Origin: an uncultured SAR86 cluster bacterium
GTDB taxonomy: Bacteria; Pseudomonadota; Gammaproteobacteria; Magnimaribacterales; Magnimaribacteraceae
NCBI GenBank assembly: GCA_902605935.1
Contig: CACLEI010000010.1
Location: 1-42,655 of the forward strand
Reading direction: 5' to 3'
DNA: 42,655 bases
The position numbers were made by a program, and so were the translations under genes. A model generated the notes under the pieces. That model ran no database searches. It was not told where the DNA came from and worked only from the letters and a program-made list of their open reading frames with translations. This document shows positions 1-9,834 of the stretch, piece by piece (within the stretch, counting starts at the first letter, position 1; every line of letters starts with the position of its first letter).

Positions 1-481
1 TCCTGCAAAAACCTCTTACCAAGAAATTTTAGGTTTCAAACCAAATGGGGTGTTTTTGTCTAACGGACCTGGCGATCCTGAACCTTGTATCTATGCCATT
101 GAGACAATTAAAGAATTAATACAAATCAGTATGCCCATATTCGGTATTTGTCTAGGCCATCAATTACTAGCAATAGCATTGGGTGGTAAAACATCAAAAA
201 TGAAATTTGGTCACCATGGTGCAAATCATCCTGTCCAAGATCTCAAAACTAGCAAAGTTTCAGTAAGCTCTCAGAATCATGGCTTCACAGTCGAAGAAAA
301 TTCCTTACCTGCAAATGTTGAGATAACTCATAAATCATTATTTGATGGAACTATTCAAGGCATCCAGCATTCATCTAAACCTTTTTTCAGTTTTCAAGGC
401 CATCCTGAAGCTAGCCCTGGACCTCATGATTTGTCATATCTCTTCACGATATTTGATAAAAATATGACTAAAAATGCCTAG
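1..481 (+). CDS. carA: Carbamoyl-phosphate synthase small subunit, C-terminal part (5' end outside window)
   Basis: This is the glutaminase subunit of carbamoyl-phosphate synthase. It releases ammonia from glutamine and passes it to CarB for pyrimidine and arginine synthesis. The reading frame is open from base 2, so the gene begins upstream of the window; the GTG at 50 is an internal codon, not the start. The class I glutamine amidotransferase core is visible: the oxyanion-loop segment SNGPGDP, the nucleophile motif GICLGHQ (Cys codon 149-151), and the C-terminal GHPEASPGP with the catalytic His (401-403) and Glu (407-409). The stop codon overlaps the carB start by 8 bases, as expected for translationally coupled carAB. 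Identification is secure; the N-terminal CarA domain cannot be judged. Confidence 0.97.
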   Translation, partial: PAKTSYQEILGFKPNGVFLSNGPGDPEPCIYAIETIKELIQISMPIFGICLGHQLLAIALGGKTSKMKFGHHGANHPVQDLKTSKVSVSSQNHGFTVEENSLPANVEITHKSLFDGTIQGIQHSSKPFFSFQGHPEASPGPHDLSYLFTIFDKNMTKNA

Positions 482-3400
482 AAGAAAGGACATAAATTCA
501 ATTCTAATAATTGGAGCCGGTCCTATCGTGATTGGCCAGGCATGTGAATTTGATTATTCCGGAGCACAAGCTTGCAAAGCATTAAAAGAAGATGGTTATA
601 GAGTTATCTTAATCAACTCAAATCCAGCAACAATTATGACAGACCCAAGCATGTCAGATGCCACATACATTGAACCAATTCATTGGGAGACTATTGAAAA
701 AATAATTGAAAAAGAAAAACCAGATGCATTACTACCAACAATGGGAGGTCAAACTGCATTAAATGCTGCTCTTGATTTAGATAGTAGGGGCATATTAAAA
801 AAACATAATGTTGAGATGATAGGAGCAACTAAAGAAGCAATTGATAAGGCTGAGGATAGAGAATTATTTGCCGCTTGTATGGAAAAGATCGGATTAAAAG
901 TTCCCGAATCTGGTTTGGCGCACAATAATGAAGAGGCACACATTCTTTTGGAAAGAATTGGTTTTCCTTGCGTATTAAGACCAAACTTCACTATGGGTGG
1001 CTCTGGTGGAGGAATTGCTTACAACATCAAAGAATTTGATGAAATTTGTAAAAGAGGATTAGAACTTTCACCAACCTCTGAAATATTTATTGATAAATTT
1101 CTCGGCGGTTGGAAAGAATATGAAATGGAAGTTGTCAGGGATAAAAATGATAATTGCATAATCGTATGTAGTATCGAAAATCTAGATCCAATGGGAGTCC
1201 ATACAGGAGATTCAATAACTATTGCTCCCTCTCAGACTCTTACTGATAAGGAATATCAAATTATGAGGAATGCTTCAATTGATATTCTAAGAGAGATAGG
1301 AGTCGAAACTGGTGGATCAAATGTCCAATTCACCATTAATCCAGAAGATGGTGAGATGCTTATTATTGAGATGAATCCAAGAGTTTCCAGATCTTCAGCT
1401 CTAGCTTCAAAAGCAACTGGCTTCCCCATAGCTAAGGTTGCTGCAAAACTAGCTGTTGGTTATACACTTGATGAATTGAGTAATGATATTACGGGTGGTG
1501 TTATACCTGCTTCTTTTGAACCTTCTATAGACTATGTAGTGACAAAGATTCCTAGATTTAACTTTGAAAAGTTTATCCAAACAGATCCAGTCTTATCAAC
1601 TCAGATGAAATCTGTAGGAGAAGTGATGGCTATTGGTAGAACATTTCAAGAGTCTCTACAAAAGGCAATTAGGGGTTTAGAAACCGGAAGAAGTGGTCTG
1701 GATCCGATTTTTAATGAGGATGATGAATTTGAGACGCTTAAGCAGAAAATAAGTATACCTAGCCCGGATAGACTTTGGTTTGTAGCAGATGGATTTAGAA
1801 ATGGTTTAACACCTGAGGAAGTATTTGAGTATTCAAAGATAGACCCTTGGTTTTTAATTCAAATTAAAGATCTGATAGATATAGAACTAGGTCTTGAGGG
1901 TGTTTCCTTAAAAGATTTAGACTTTGAGCAATTAAATGTTTTGAAGAGAAAAGGCTTTTCTGATTCAAGAATCGGTGAATTAATTGGAAGTACAGAAGAT
2001 CAAGTAAGAAAACTTAGAAAATCATTAAATCTCATACCTGTATTTAAAAGAGTTGATACATGTGCTGCCGAGTTTGAATCTTCAACTGCCTATATGTACT
2101 CAACATATGAAGAAGAGTGTGAAGCTAATGTAACTCAAAATAAAAAAATTATGGTCTTGGGGGGAGGTCCCAATAGGATAGGTCAAGGTATAGAGTTTGA
2201 TTACTGTTGCGTCCATGCTGCTCTTGGTTTGAGAGAAGAAGGATACGAAACAATAATGGTCAATTGTAATCCTGAAACAGTTTCAACTGATTTTGATACA
2301 TCAGATAGATTATATTTTGAGCCGATCACAGTCGAAGATGTTCTTGCCATTACGGATATCGAAAATCCCGAGGGTGTTATTGTTCAGTATGGTGGACAAA
2401 CACCTTTGAAAATAGCGGAAGAGCTTGAAAAGAATGGTGTTCCAATTTTGGGTACATCTCCTGATTCAATTGATCTGGCTGAAGATAGAGGGAGATTCCA
2501 AGAATTTGTAAATAAACATAAATTGAAACAGCCTCCAAATGGAATTGCTTCAAGTGTTGAGGAAGCAATGGAAGTTTCTGAACAAGTTGGCTTCCCTCTT
2601 GTCGTAAGACCTTCTTATGTTCTTGGCGGAAGAGCTATGGAAGTGGTCTATAAAAAAACAGATCTAGAAAATTATCTTGTTGAAGCAGTTCAGGCTAGTG
2701 CAAAAAGTCCTGTACTTCTTGATGGATTTCTCAATCAAGCTGTTGAGATGGACATTGAAGCCGTATGCGATGGTGAAACAGTCATTATTGGAGGAATTCT
2801 CCAACACATTGAACAGGCAGGGATACATTCTGGTGATTCTGCCTGCTCTCTACCTCCTTATAGTTTATCTAAAGAATTAATCGATGAAATAACTCAGATG
2901 GTTAAAAAGATAGCCATTGAGATTGGAGCCATAGGACTGATAAATGTTCAACTAGCCTACCATAATAAAAAGTTATATTTACTTGAAGTAAATCCCAGAG
3001 CGTCTAGAACAATCCCCTTTGTCTCAAAATGTATAGGAAGATCATTAGCCAAAGCTGGAGCATTATGCATGGCTGGTATTAGCCTAAAGGATCAAAATTT
3101 CAATAAGGAAATAGTTCCAGAATATTTTTCTGTTAAAGAGGCAGTTTTTCCTTTCAATAAATTTTTGGGCGTTGACCCAATTTTAGGTCCTGAAATGAAA
3201 TCAACTGGAGAAGTAATGGGAGTGGGTTCTAGTTTTTCTGAAGCCTATGCAAAGGCACAATTAGGAGCAGGAGAGATTATTCCTAAAGAAGGATCTGTCT
3301 TTTTAAGCGTGAGGGATTCAGATAGACCTTTCGTTGCAGAACTTGCAAAGGAGTTTCTTGATTTAGGATTTAAAATCATCGCTACAAAAGGTACTGCGAG

Positions 3401-3689
3401 ACATATTGGGGAAGCAGGGATAAAGGTTGAGACTATAAAAAAAGTAGCTGAAGGAAGACCTCATGTTGTAGATGCAATGAAAAATGGACAAGTCAACCTT
3501 ATTGTCAATACTACAGAAGGAAAACAATCTATTCTCGATTCAGCTTCAATAAGAAGAACGGCATTAGAAGAAAAAATTTATTGCACCACTACATTAGAAG
3601 GCGGAAGGGCAGTTTGCTCCGTAATACGTAATAAGGATCTTTGGTCAGTTGAGAGACTTCAAGATCTTCATGATAAGATTTCCCAATGA
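474..3689 (+). CDS. carB: Carbamoyl-phosphate synthase large subunit
   Basis: CarB makes carbamoyl phosphate from bicarbonate, ammonia and two ATP in the cytoplasm. At 1071 residues it has the full family length. The two homologous ATP-grasp halves are both recognisable. The first starts with [19 protein letters not shown] and contains the [17 protein letters not shown] metal/ATP segment. The second starts near residue 560 with [17 protein letters not shown] and contains [15 protein letters not shown]. The last ~130 residues form an MGS-like allosteric domain ([14 protein letters not shown]). The gene overlaps carA by 8 bases and the next gene by 4 (ATGA), so the three are probably cotranscribed. 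No missing catalytic segment was seen. Confidence 0.98.
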   Translation: MPRRKDINSILIIGAGPIVIGQACEFDYSGAQACKALKEDGYRVILINSNPATIMTDPSMSDATYIEPIHWETIEKIIEKEKPDALLPTMGGQTALNAALDLDSRGILKKHNVEMIGATKEAIDKAEDRELFAACMEKIGLKVPESGLAHNNEEAHILLERIGFPCVLRPNFTMGGSGGGIAYNIKEFDEICKRGLELSPTSEIFIDKFLGGWKEYEMEVVRDKNDNCIIVCSIENLDPMGVHTGDSITIAPSQTLTDKEYQIMRNASIDILREIGVETGGSNVQFTINPEDGEMLIIEMNPRVSRSSALASKATGFPIAKVAAKLAVGYTLDELSNDITGGVIPASFEPSIDYVVTKIPRFNFEKFIQTDPVLSTQMKSVGEVMAIGRTFQESLQKAIRGLETGRSGLDPIFNEDDEFETLKQKISIPSPDRLWFVADGFRNGLTPEEVFEYSKIDPWFLIQIKDLIDIELGLEGVSLKDLDFEQLNVLKRKGFSDSRIGELIGSTEDQVRKLRKSLNLIPVFKRVDTCAAEFESSTAYMYSTYEEECEANVTQNKKIMVLGGGPNRIGQGIEFDYCCVHAALGLREEGYETIMVNCNPETVSTDFDTSDRLYFEPITVEDVLAITDIENPEGVIVQYGGQTPLKIAEELEKNGVPILGTSPDSIDLAEDRGRFQEFVNKHKLKQPPNGIASSVEEAMEVSEQVGFPLVVRPSYVLGGRAMEVVYKKTDLENYLVEAVQASAKSPVLLDGFLNQAVEMDIEAVCDGETVIIGGILQHIEQAGIHSGDSACSLPPYSLSKELIDEITQMVKKIAIEIGAIGLINVQLAYHNKKLYLLEVNPRASRTIPFVSKCIGRSLAKAGALCMAGISLKDQNFNKEIVPEYFSVKEAVFPFNKFLGVDPILGPEMKSTGEVMGVGSSFSEAYAKAQLGAGEIIPKEGSVFLSVRDSDRPFVAELAKEFLDLGFKIIATKGTARHIGEAGIKVETIKKVAEGRPHVVDAMKNGQVNLIVNTTEGKQSILDSASIRRTALEEKIYCTTTLEGGRAVCSVIRNKDLWSVERLQDLHDKISQ

Positions 3690-4156
3690 ATCCAATTACA
3701 AAACAAGGAGAAGTTCTCTTAAGAGAAGAGCTCAAAAAACTTAAATCAGAAGATAGACCTAGGATAATAGATGCCATCGCTACTGCTAGAGAATTTGGTG
3801 ATTTAAAAGAAAATGCAGAATATCATGCTGCAAAAGAAGAACAGAGTTTAGCTGAAGCCAGAATTCGCGATATTGAATCAAAACTTTCTAGTGCACAAGT
3901 AATTGACGTCACAGCTATCGAATCTTCAGATAAGGTAATATTTGGAACAACAGTAAAAGTTTATAACTCCAATTTAGAAAAATCACTTACTTATAAAATT
4001 GTTGGAGAGGACGAAGCAGATGCTAGTGCAGGTAAAATCTCTTTCGCTTCACCTTTAGCAAAAAAATTAATTGGAAAGTTCGAAGGAGATGTACTCCAAC
4101 TAGAAACTCCAGGTGGACTCACAGAATATGAAATTGAAAAAGTAGAATATCTTTGA
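3686..4156 (+). CDS. greA: Transcription elongation factor GreA
   Basis: GreA rescues backtracked RNA polymerase by stimulating cleavage of the 3' end of the nascent RNA through the secondary channel. The 156-residue protein has the usual two parts. An N-terminal antiparallel coiled coil (residues ~1-75) carries the family segment [18 protein letters not shown], whose acidic tip residues act at the polymerase active site. A C-terminal FKBP-like domain ends in [13 protein letters not shown]. Its start overlaps the carB stop as ATGA, and greA directly after carB is a known gammaproteobacterial order. The yhbY gene that often follows greA is absent here. Confidence 0.97.
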   Translation: MNPITKQGEVLLREELKKLKSEDRPRIIDAIATAREFGDLKENAEYHAAKEEQSLAEARIRDIESKLSSAQVIDVTAIESSDKVIFGTTVKVYNSNLEKSLTYKIVGEDEADASAGKISFASPLAKKLIGKFEGDVLQLETPGGLTEYEIEKVEYL

Positions 4157-4160
4157 GTTT

Positions 4161-4760
4161 GTGGTGTCAATTAAATCAAATTATCGAGATGGAGATTTTT
4201 TTTCAAAAAAATCAAAAAAAGAAGGTTACAGATCAAGAGCCTCATACAAGTTAAAAGAAATACTCACAACTGATATTAGTATAAAAAAAGGCCAGTCAGT
4301 ATTGGATCTGGGTTCATACCCTGGTAGTTGGTCGCAAGTAGCTATTGAGCTAGTTGGTTCCACAGGTAAAGTAGCAGCAATCGACATACAAGAAATGAAA
4401 CTACAAGATTGTTTCTTCCTTCATAAGTCAATTGAAGAAATTCTTGAAAGTGATTTTCAAGAAATTTCTGAATTTGTTCCATTTGACCTTGTTTTATCGG
4501 ACATGGCCCCCAATATAAGTGGTATTAGAGAAAGAGATAATGCTTTGATGATAGGCTTAGTGAATAGCAGCTTATCCGTTATTGATAACTTTTTAAAAAT
4601 CAAAGGTTCTGTTTTAATAAAGGTATTCCAAGGTGAAAGTTTGGACTATACTAGACAAGCCCTCAAAAAAAGATTCAATAAAGTAAAAATTTCTAAACCT
4701 AAAGCGTCAAGACCAAACTCGAGAGAAATTTATATAATTGGAAAGGAATTAAAAAAATAA
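4161..4760 (+). CDS. rlmE: 23S rRNA 2'-O-ribose methyltransferase RlmE (FtsJ/RrmJ)
   Basis: RlmE uses S-adenosylmethionine to methylate the 2'-OH of U2552 in the A-loop of 23S rRNA late in 50S assembly. The family N-terminal segment [11 protein letters not shown] supplies the first catalytic Lys. SAM-binding motif I is [15 protein letters not shown], followed by [12 protein letters not shown] (Asp), VLIKVFQGE (Lys) and SREIYIIG (Glu), completing the K-D-K-E tetrad. The protein has 199 residues, about ten fewer than usual, lost at the N-terminus. The start is one of two consecutive GTG codons (4161 or 4164). It lies 4 bases after greA and 1 base before ftsH, matching the conserved rlmE-ftsH pair. 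Confidence 0.96.
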   Translation: MVSIKSNYRDGDFFSKKSKKEGYRSRASYKLKEILTTDISIKKGQSVLDLGSYPGSWSQVAIELVGSTGKVAAIDIQEMKLQDCFFLHKSIEEILESDFQEISEFVPFDLVLSDMAPNISGIRERDNALMIGLVNSSLSVIDNFLKIKGSVLIKVFQGESLDYTRQALKKRFNKVKISKPKASRPNSREIYIIGKELKK

Positions 4761-4761
4761 C

Positions 4762-6663
4762 ATGAGCGAACTTCTTAAAAATTTATTAATGTGGCTATTT
4801 ATAGCTATTACTGTTTTTTCTGTATTTAACAACTTCGGTTCAGAAGAATCTAATCAAGAATTATCTTATTCTGAATTCATATCACAGGTAGAAAGTGATC
4901 AAGTGCTGAGTGTTGAGTTTTCATCAGATAATTACACTCTCAAAGGTAAGACTGTAAATGGCGAATCATTCGAGACAGTTAGACCACCTTTCTTACAAGA
5001 TGATTTGAGTGAAATCCTGAGTGATCATAGAGTTGCTGTGACCGGTGAAAGACCAGAAGAGCAATCCATATTTAAACAACTACTTATTGCTAGTTTTCCT
5101 ATACTTATCATTTTGGCCGTCTTCATTTTTTTCATGAGACAAATGCAAGGTGGGTTAGGTGGAAAATCTGGCCCAATGAGTTTTGGGAAGAGTAAAGCAA
5201 AAATGCTTGAAGGAGGTAAAGTCAAAACCTCTTTCGCTGACGTAGCAGGTATTGAAGAAGCTAAAGAAGAAGTACAAGAGGTTGTGGATTTTTTAAAAGA
5301 TCCAACTAAATTTCAAAAACTAGGAGGAAAAATACCAACTGGAATATTGATGACTGGTTCTCCAGGAACTGGTAAAACTCTTTTAGCTAAGGCGATTGCG
5401 GGTGAAGCCGGAGTTCCTTTCTTTAGTATATCTGGTTCAGACTTTGTTGAAATGTTTGTTGGAGTTGGTGCATCAAGAGTAAGAGATATGTTTGATCAAG
5501 CCAAAAAACAAGCTCCTTGCATAGTGTTTATTGACGAAATAGATGCTGTAGGAAGACATAGAGGGGCTGGAATGGGCGGAGGCCATGATGAAAGGGAGCA
5601 AACACTTAATCAACTTTTAGTAGAAATGGATGGCTTTGAAGACAACCAAGCGATTATTATTATTGCCGCAACAAACAGACCAGATGTTCTTGACCCCGCA
5701 CTCTTAAGACCAGGAAGATTCGATAGGCAAGTTGTTGTTCCTCTTCCAGATATAAGAGGTAGAGAACAGATACTAAAAGTTCATATGAAAAAGGTTCCTA
5801 TAGCTCAGGATGTAAATGCTTCCCTAATAGCAAGAGGAACACCAGGATTTTCAGGAGCTGATCTTGCTAACTTGGTTAATGAGGCTGCTTTAGTTGCCGC
5901 AAGAACAGCTAAAAAGCTCGTTGGTATGGAGCAGTTAGAATTTGCCAAAGATAAGGTTATGATGGGAAGCGAAAGACGATCTATGGTCATGTCTGATGAG
6001 GAAAAGCTCAAAACGGCATACCATGAATCAGGACATGCGATTGTAGGTAGATCACTTGAAGAACATGATCCAGTATATAAAGTAACCATAATTCCTAGAG
6101 GAAGAGCCTTAGGAGTTACCATGTTCTTACCTGAAGAAGATAAGTATAGCTATAGTCATCAAAGTATTCTCGATAGAATTTGCGGTCTATATGGTGGAAG
6201 AATCGCCGAAGAACTAATTTATGGAAAAAAAGGCGTTACTACAGGAGCATCAAATGATATTGAAAGGGCAACAGAAATGGCACATAACATGGTCACGAAA
6301 TGGGGACTTTCTGAAAAACTTGGACCCATAAAATATGGTGATGAAACTGATGAGCCCTTTTTAGGTAGGTCTGCGGGAGCTTCAAAACAAGGCATATCTG
6401 ATGACACTGCTCATGAGATTGATAATGAGGTAAAAGAAATCTTATCTGGCTGTTATCAGACAGCAAAAGATATACTCACTGATAATATCGATGCACTACA
6501 TGGCATGTCTAAGGCTTTAATGGATTACGAAACTTTAGATGTTGATCAAATTGACGATATTATGGCGGGAGGAGAACCTAGGGCACCAAAATCAAACGAA
6601 GACTCCAAGCCAGTTAACCCTGAAGATGGTAATACCGTAGGTGATACAGCTGAACAGAATTAA
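4762..6663 (+). CDS. ftsH: ATP-dependent zinc metalloprotease FtsH
   Basis: FtsH is a membrane-anchored AAA+ protease that degrades misfolded membrane proteins and short-lived regulators such as LpxC. The order is: transmembrane helix 1 (residues ~8-24), a periplasmic segment, helix 2 (~107-124), the AAA+ module, then the M41 protease domain. Walker A is GSPGTGKT at residues 199-206, where most FtsH proteins have GPPGTGKT. Walker B is [12 protein letters not shown], and the second region of homology is [18 protein letters not shown]. The zinc site is HESGH at 421-425. The 633-residue length is normal and the acidic, Asn-rich tail is typical. folP, which commonly follows ftsH, is missing: glmM begins 42 bases later. 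Confidence 0.98.
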   Translation: MSELLKNLLMWLFIAITVFSVFNNFGSEESNQELSYSEFISQVESDQVLSVEFSSDNYTLKGKTVNGESFETVRPPFLQDDLSEILSDHRVAVTGERPEEQSIFKQLLIASFPILIILAVFIFFMRQMQGGLGGKSGPMSFGKSKAKMLEGGKVKTSFADVAGIEEAKEEVQEVVDFLKDPTKFQKLGGKIPTGILMTGSPGTGKTLLAKAIAGEAGVPFFSISGSDFVEMFVGVGASRVRDMFDQAKKQAPCIVFIDEIDAVGRHRGAGMGGGHDEREQTLNQLLVEMDGFEDNQAIIIIAATNRPDVLDPALLRPGRFDRQVVVPLPDIRGREQILKVHMKKVPIAQDVNASLIARGTPGFSGADLANLVNEAALVAARTAKKLVGMEQLEFAKDKVMMGSERRSMVMSDEEKLKTAYHESGHAIVGRSLEEHDPVYKVTIIPRGRALGVTMFLPEEDKYSYSHQSILDRICGLYGGRIAEELIYGKKGVTTGASNDIERATEMAHNMVTKWGLSEKLGPIKYGDETDEPFLGRSAGASKQGISDDTAHEIDNEVKEILSGCYQTAKDILTDNIDALHGMSKALMDYETLDVDQIDDIMAGGEPRAPKSNEDSKPVNPEDGNTVGDTAEQN

Positions 6664-6705
6664 TATTTTGGTGAAATAATATCTATAGACTAAAATCTAC
6701 TCTCG

Positions 6706-8070
6706 ATGAGTAAATTAGCGTCCATAAGAAATAATGAATTGTCAGTTCTTTCTACTTTAAGTAAGGATAGAAAATTTGGTACTGACGGTATTCGTGGACC
6801 GGTAACCTCCACAATGAATCCTCTATTTGTTACCAAGCTTGGATGGGCTGCAGGATCTATTCTTAAAGAAGAGGGTATGTCTAAAGTTCTTATAGGCAAA
6901 GATACAAGAATCTCTGGCTATATGTATGAATCAGCCTTACAAGCAGGTTTCATCTCTGCAGGAATGGATGTGACATTACTAGGTCCTCTGCCTACTCCCG
7001 GCGTTTCTTATCTAGCAAACTCTAATAATCAAGTAGGCTTAGTTATTAGTGCTTCACATAACCTATTTGAAGATAATGGTATTAAGTTTTTTAATAAAGA
7101 TGGTCAGAAATTTTCAGCCGAATTAGAAAAAAGGATCGAAACTAAACTTACTCAAGAAATGGTTGCAGTCGAATCAATAAATCTTGGTAAAGCCTCTAGG
7201 ATGAATGATGCTCAGGGACGTTACATAGAATTCTGTAAATCATCCTTCACAGACTTAGATTTAAATGGATTATCAATTCTTTTAGATTGTGCCAATGGAG
7301 CAACTTATTCAGTCGCGCCGAAAGTTTTTTCAGAGCTAGGAGCAAAAGTTGAAACAATCGGCTCATCTCCTGATGGAATTAATATCAATCAAAATTGCGG
7401 CTCTACTAATCCTGATTTCTTAAAAGAAGAAATAATAAAGGGCACTTATGATCTAGGAATTGCCTTTGATGGAGATGGAGATAGGATTCTAATAGTCAAC
7501 TCTGAAGGAGATATTCTTGATGGAGATGATATTTTGTATATTTTATCTAATAACCTTCCACCTGATTCTGGAGTTGTTGGCACTTTGATGACAAATAAGG
7601 CTTTGGAAATATTTTTTAAGAAAAATGATATACCTTTTTTACGTGCAGATGTCGGTGATAAATACGTTTTACAGAAATTGTTGGAGGAATCTTGGGTTCT
7701 TGGTGGAGAACCTTCTGGTCATATAATCTGTTTAGATTCTGCTCCAACTGGCGATGCCATTATTGCTGCATTGAACCTATTGCATGCCATTAAAGCTAAT
7801 AACTTTTCTGTAAAAAAATCCTTGGAAGGATTTAAAAAGTTTCCTCAAACCCTAATAAATCTGAAGGTAAATAACCCTAACAAAATAATAGTTAGTGATA
7901 AATTTTGGTCAGAAGTTACCCGTATAGAAAGACAACTTGGTCAGAATGGAAGAGTACTTATAAGACCTTCAGGAACAGAGCCATTAATTAGGATCATGGT
8001 AGAGTCGGATAAATCTGGTGCTTCGCATGATTTCTGTAATTCTTTGGCAGAATTAGCTCAAACAATATGA
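6706..8070 (+). CDS. glmM: Phosphoglucosamine mutase GlmM
   Basis: GlmM converts glucosamine-6-phosphate to glucosamine-1-phosphate, the precursor of UDP-GlcNAc for peptidoglycan and LPS. It has the KFGTDGIRG N-terminal segment, the phosphoserine loop (catalytic Ser117 in ISASHNLFEDNGIKFF), the Mg-binding DGDGDR loop, and the C-terminal phosphate-binding RPSGTEPLIRIM. Two oddities stand out. Relative to the usual start just before FGTDGIRG there are about 17 extra N-terminal residues, with no clear Shine-Dalgarno at ATG 6706; a TTG at 6739 is an alternative. The active-site loop reads SASHNL where SASHNP is usual. It overlaps tpiA by 4 bases (ATGA). Confidence 0.96.
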   Translation: MSKLASIRNNELSVLSTLSKDRKFGTDGIRGPVTSTMNPLFVTKLGWAAGSILKEEGMSKVLIGKDTRISGYMYESALQAGFISAGMDVTLLGPLPTPGVSYLANSNNQVGLVISASHNLFEDNGIKFFNKDGQKFSAELEKRIETKLTQEMVAVESINLGKASRMNDAQGRYIEFCKSSFTDLDLNGLSILLDCANGATYSVAPKVFSELGAKVETIGSSPDGININQNCGSTNPDFLKEEIIKGTYDLGIAFDGDGDRILIVNSEGDILDGDDILYILSNNLPPDSGVVGTLMTNKALEIFFKKNDIPFLRADVGDKYVLQKLLEESWVLGGEPSGHIICLDSAPTGDAIIAALNLLHAIKANNFSVKKSLEGFKKFPQTLINLKVNNPNKIIVSDKFWSEVTRIERQLGQNGRVLIRPSGTEPLIRIMVESDKSGASHDFCNSLAELAQTI

Positions 8071-8825
8071 TCATTGCAAATTGGAAAATGAATGGTAGCC
8101 GGCGATCGGTGGCAACCTGGATTGAGGTAGTCTCTAATAACGTCAATATAAAAAAAATAAATCCTTGTATTTTTTGCCCTCCAACTTGTTATCTAGAATA
8201 TGCAAGAAGATTAATTGATGAAAATAGCTCCTCCATAGAAATTGGGTCACAAATTGTAAATCATAGCTTTCAGGATGAGTCTTTAACGGGTGGAATAAGT
8301 TCAAAAATGCTCAAAGATTTAGGCATTAAATTTGTCCTTGTTGGTCACTCTGAACAAAGAAATTTTTTAAAGGAAAGCAAAAATGTAATAACTAAGAAAA
8401 TAGAAGAAGCTTTAGATGATGAGCTATCGGTAATTTATTGCATTGGGGAAGATATTGATACTAAAAATAAAAATGAAACTCATTTATTTTTGAGTGAGCA
8501 ATTGGATGTATTAGGCCAACTCCAGTCTACCCATAAAGATAAACTTAGGTCCATTACAGTTGCTTACGAACCGATATGGGCCATTGGATCAGGACTAAAT
8601 GCAGAGAAAGTCTATATTGAAGAAACGCATCAATTTATAAAAAAATATATAAACGATCATCTTGGGTGGAGTCATCTACGTATTTATCCTGCAGTTATTT
8701 ACGGCGGTAGTGTAAACTTGGATAATTGTGAAGAAATAATTTCTTCAACTGATGTTGATGGTCTTTTGATTGGAGGAGCTTCCTTAAATTCAGAAACTTT
8801 TTATAAAATATATAACCTAAGCTAA
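8067..8825 (+). CDS. tpiA: Triosephosphate isomerase
   Basis: TpiA interconverts dihydroxyacetone phosphate and glyceraldehyde-3-phosphate in glycolysis and gluconeogenesis. All catalytic positions are present: Lys7 in ANWKMNG, His94 in LVGHSEQR and Glu168 in VAYEPIWAIGSG. The phosphate-binding YGGSVN and GLLIGGASL segments lie near the C-terminus. At 252 residues it has normal length for a single-domain TIM barrel. It sits between glmM (4-base overlap) and secG (1-base overlap), the order known from pseudomonads and many other gammaproteobacteria. Confidence 0.97.
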   Translation: MIIANWKMNGSRRSVATWIEVVSNNVNIKKINPCIFCPPTCYLEYARRLIDENSSSIEIGSQIVNHSFQDESLTGGISSKMLKDLGIKFVLVGHSEQRNFLKESKNVITKKIEEALDDELSVIYCIGEDIDTKNKNETHLFLSEQLDVLGQLQSTHKDKLRSITVAYEPIWAIGSGLNAEKVYIEETHQFIKKYINDHLGWSHLRIYPAVIYGGSVNLDNCEEIISSTDVDGLLIGGASLNSETFYKIYNLS

Positions 8826-9124
8826 TGGAAAATTTACTTATATTCTTTTACATACTTATTTCTATTTCTCTTATACTAATAATACTCTTACAACAAGGTA
8901 AGGGATCTGATATTGGAAGTGCTTTCGGAGCAGGGTCCTCTAACACAATGTTTGGATCAAGCTCTTCTTCAAATCCTCTTACCAAAGTAACAGCTATACT
9001 TGCAGCAATTTTTCTAATTCTTAGTTTATCTATTACCTACATCTCTCGTAGTTCTGTGATTGAAGAATCACCTGTCATAGAAGTAGAAATTGATGAAACA
9101 GGAATACTTCCAGAGGATATTTAA
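8825..9124 (+). CDS. secG: Preprotein translocase subunit SecG
   Basis: SecG is the small non-essential subunit of the SecYEG channel and assists SecA-driven export. The 99-residue protein has two hydrophobic helices (about residues 4-22 and 55-73). They are joined by the family loop QQGKGSDIGSAFGAGSSNTMFGS, whose first part is diagnostic. A short acidic tail follows. Its ATG overlaps the tpiA stop by one base (TAATG), and tRNA-Leu begins 8 bases after its stop, the usual secG-tRNA-Leu arrangement. Confidence 0.95.
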   Translation: MENLLIFFYILISISLILIILLQQGKGSDIGSAFGAGSSNTMFGSSSSSNPLTKVTAILAAIFLILSLSITYISRSSVIEESPVIEVEIDETGILPEDI

Positions 9125-9132
9125 AGCAACTT

Positions 9133-9218
9133 GCCGAAGTGGTGGAACTGGTAGACACGCTACCTTGAGGGGGTAGTGAGCATTGCTCGTGGAGGTTCGA
9201 ATCCTCTCTTCGGCACCA
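9133..9218 (+). tRNA. tRNA-Leu (anticodon GAG)
   Basis: An 86-base class II tRNA with encoded CCA. Acceptor stem GCCGAAG pairs with CTTCGGC. The anticodon stem CTACC/GGTAG encloses loop TTGAGGG, placing anticodon GAG at 9167-9169; it reads CUU/CUC leucine codons. A long variable arm (around TGAGCATTGCTCG) and the T-loop GTTCGAAT follow. It lies 8 bases after secG with no room for its own promoter, so it is probably processed from the upstream operon transcript. Confidence 0.97.
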
Positions 9219-9227
9219 ATATCTTTC

Positions 9228-9256
9228 TTGATTCTTTCGCTGCATCTAACTATACT
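9228..9256 (+). promoter_or_regulatory. Sigma-70 promoter for tRNA-fMet/rimP-nusA-infB operon
   Basis: A -35 element TTGATT (9228-9233) and a -10 element TATACT (9251-9256) are separated by exactly 17 bases. They lie in the short gap between the two tRNA genes, 13 bases before the mature tRNA-fMet. The bases just after the -10 (GCGATCC) are G/C-rich, the discriminator type found at stringently controlled stable-RNA promoters. It is the best-looking promoter I see in the window. Confidence 0.75.
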
Positions 9257-9269
9257 GCGATCCCTTTGT

Positions 9270-9346
<77 letters not shown>

Positions 9347-9349
9347 AAT

Positions 9350-9371
9350 AAGCCCTTTATGGGCTTTTTTT
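9350..9371 (+). terminator. Hairpin plus T-run between tRNA-fMet and rimP
   Basis: AAGCCC (9350-9355) pairs with GGGCTT (9361-9366) around a 5-base loop and runs into a stretch of T up to 9371. This is a rho-independent terminator signature. It begins 4 bases after the tRNA and ends 11 bases before the rimP start, so it probably ends most tRNA transcripts while letting some polymerase continue into rimP-nusA-infB. The stem is short, so readthrough is plausible. Confidence 0.7.
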
Positions 9372-9382
9372 GTAGGTAAAAA

Positions 9383-9823
9383 ATGGACATAGATTATATA
9401 AAAAAAGTGTTGGAAGAGGATATTGAAAGACTAGGTTGTAAAGTCTGGGGACTAGAGTTATTTGGAAGAAGGTCCAATCAAACTTTAAGAATCTATATAG
9501 ATAAAAATGAAGGCATATCCGTTGAAGATTGTGAAAAGGTTAGTAAGCATGTAAGTAAAGTGCTTGATACAGAGAATGACTTTTCCGAAAACTATATGTT
9601 AGAAGTTTCTTCTCCAGGATTGGATAGGAAATTTTTTTACAATGATCAATATAAAGATTATCTAAATGAGCCTTTGAAGGTAACTTTTTTTGATAGTCAA
9701 AACAAAAAAACTATTCAAGGACGTTTAGAGGAAGTAGATAAAACGAGTATAAAGCTTGAAATGAAAGAAGGGCAGATGCAAATTGCTTTTTCTTCTATTA
9801 TTCAAGCAAATCTTATAATCTAA
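9383..9823 (+). CDS. rimP: Ribosome maturation factor RimP
   Basis: RimP binds the free 30S subunit and is needed for its maturation. The 146-residue sequence shows the family pattern: an N-terminal alpha/beta domain with LGCKVWGLELFGRRSNQTLRI, a central GISVEDCEKVSKHVSKVLD segment, and the diagnostic YMLEVSSPGLDRKF. A C-terminal SH3-like domain (from about residue 85) includes IQGRLEEVD. It is followed by nusA after 11 bases. Only a weak Shine-Dalgarno (TAGGT) precedes the ATG. Confidence 0.95.
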   Translation: MDIDYIKKVLEEDIERLGCKVWGLELFGRRSNQTLRIYIDKNEGISVEDCEKVSKHVSKVLDTENDFSENYMLEVSSPGLDRKFFYNDQYKDYLNEPLKVTFFDSQNKKTIQGRLEEVDKTSIKLEMKEGQMQIAFSSIIQANLII

Positions 9824-9834
9824 GAGGCAATATT

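Noticed and set aside
50-481. GTG at 50 as a start codon for the first gene
   Set aside because: The frame is open back to base 2 and the preceding residues fit CarA; the gene simply enters from outside the window.
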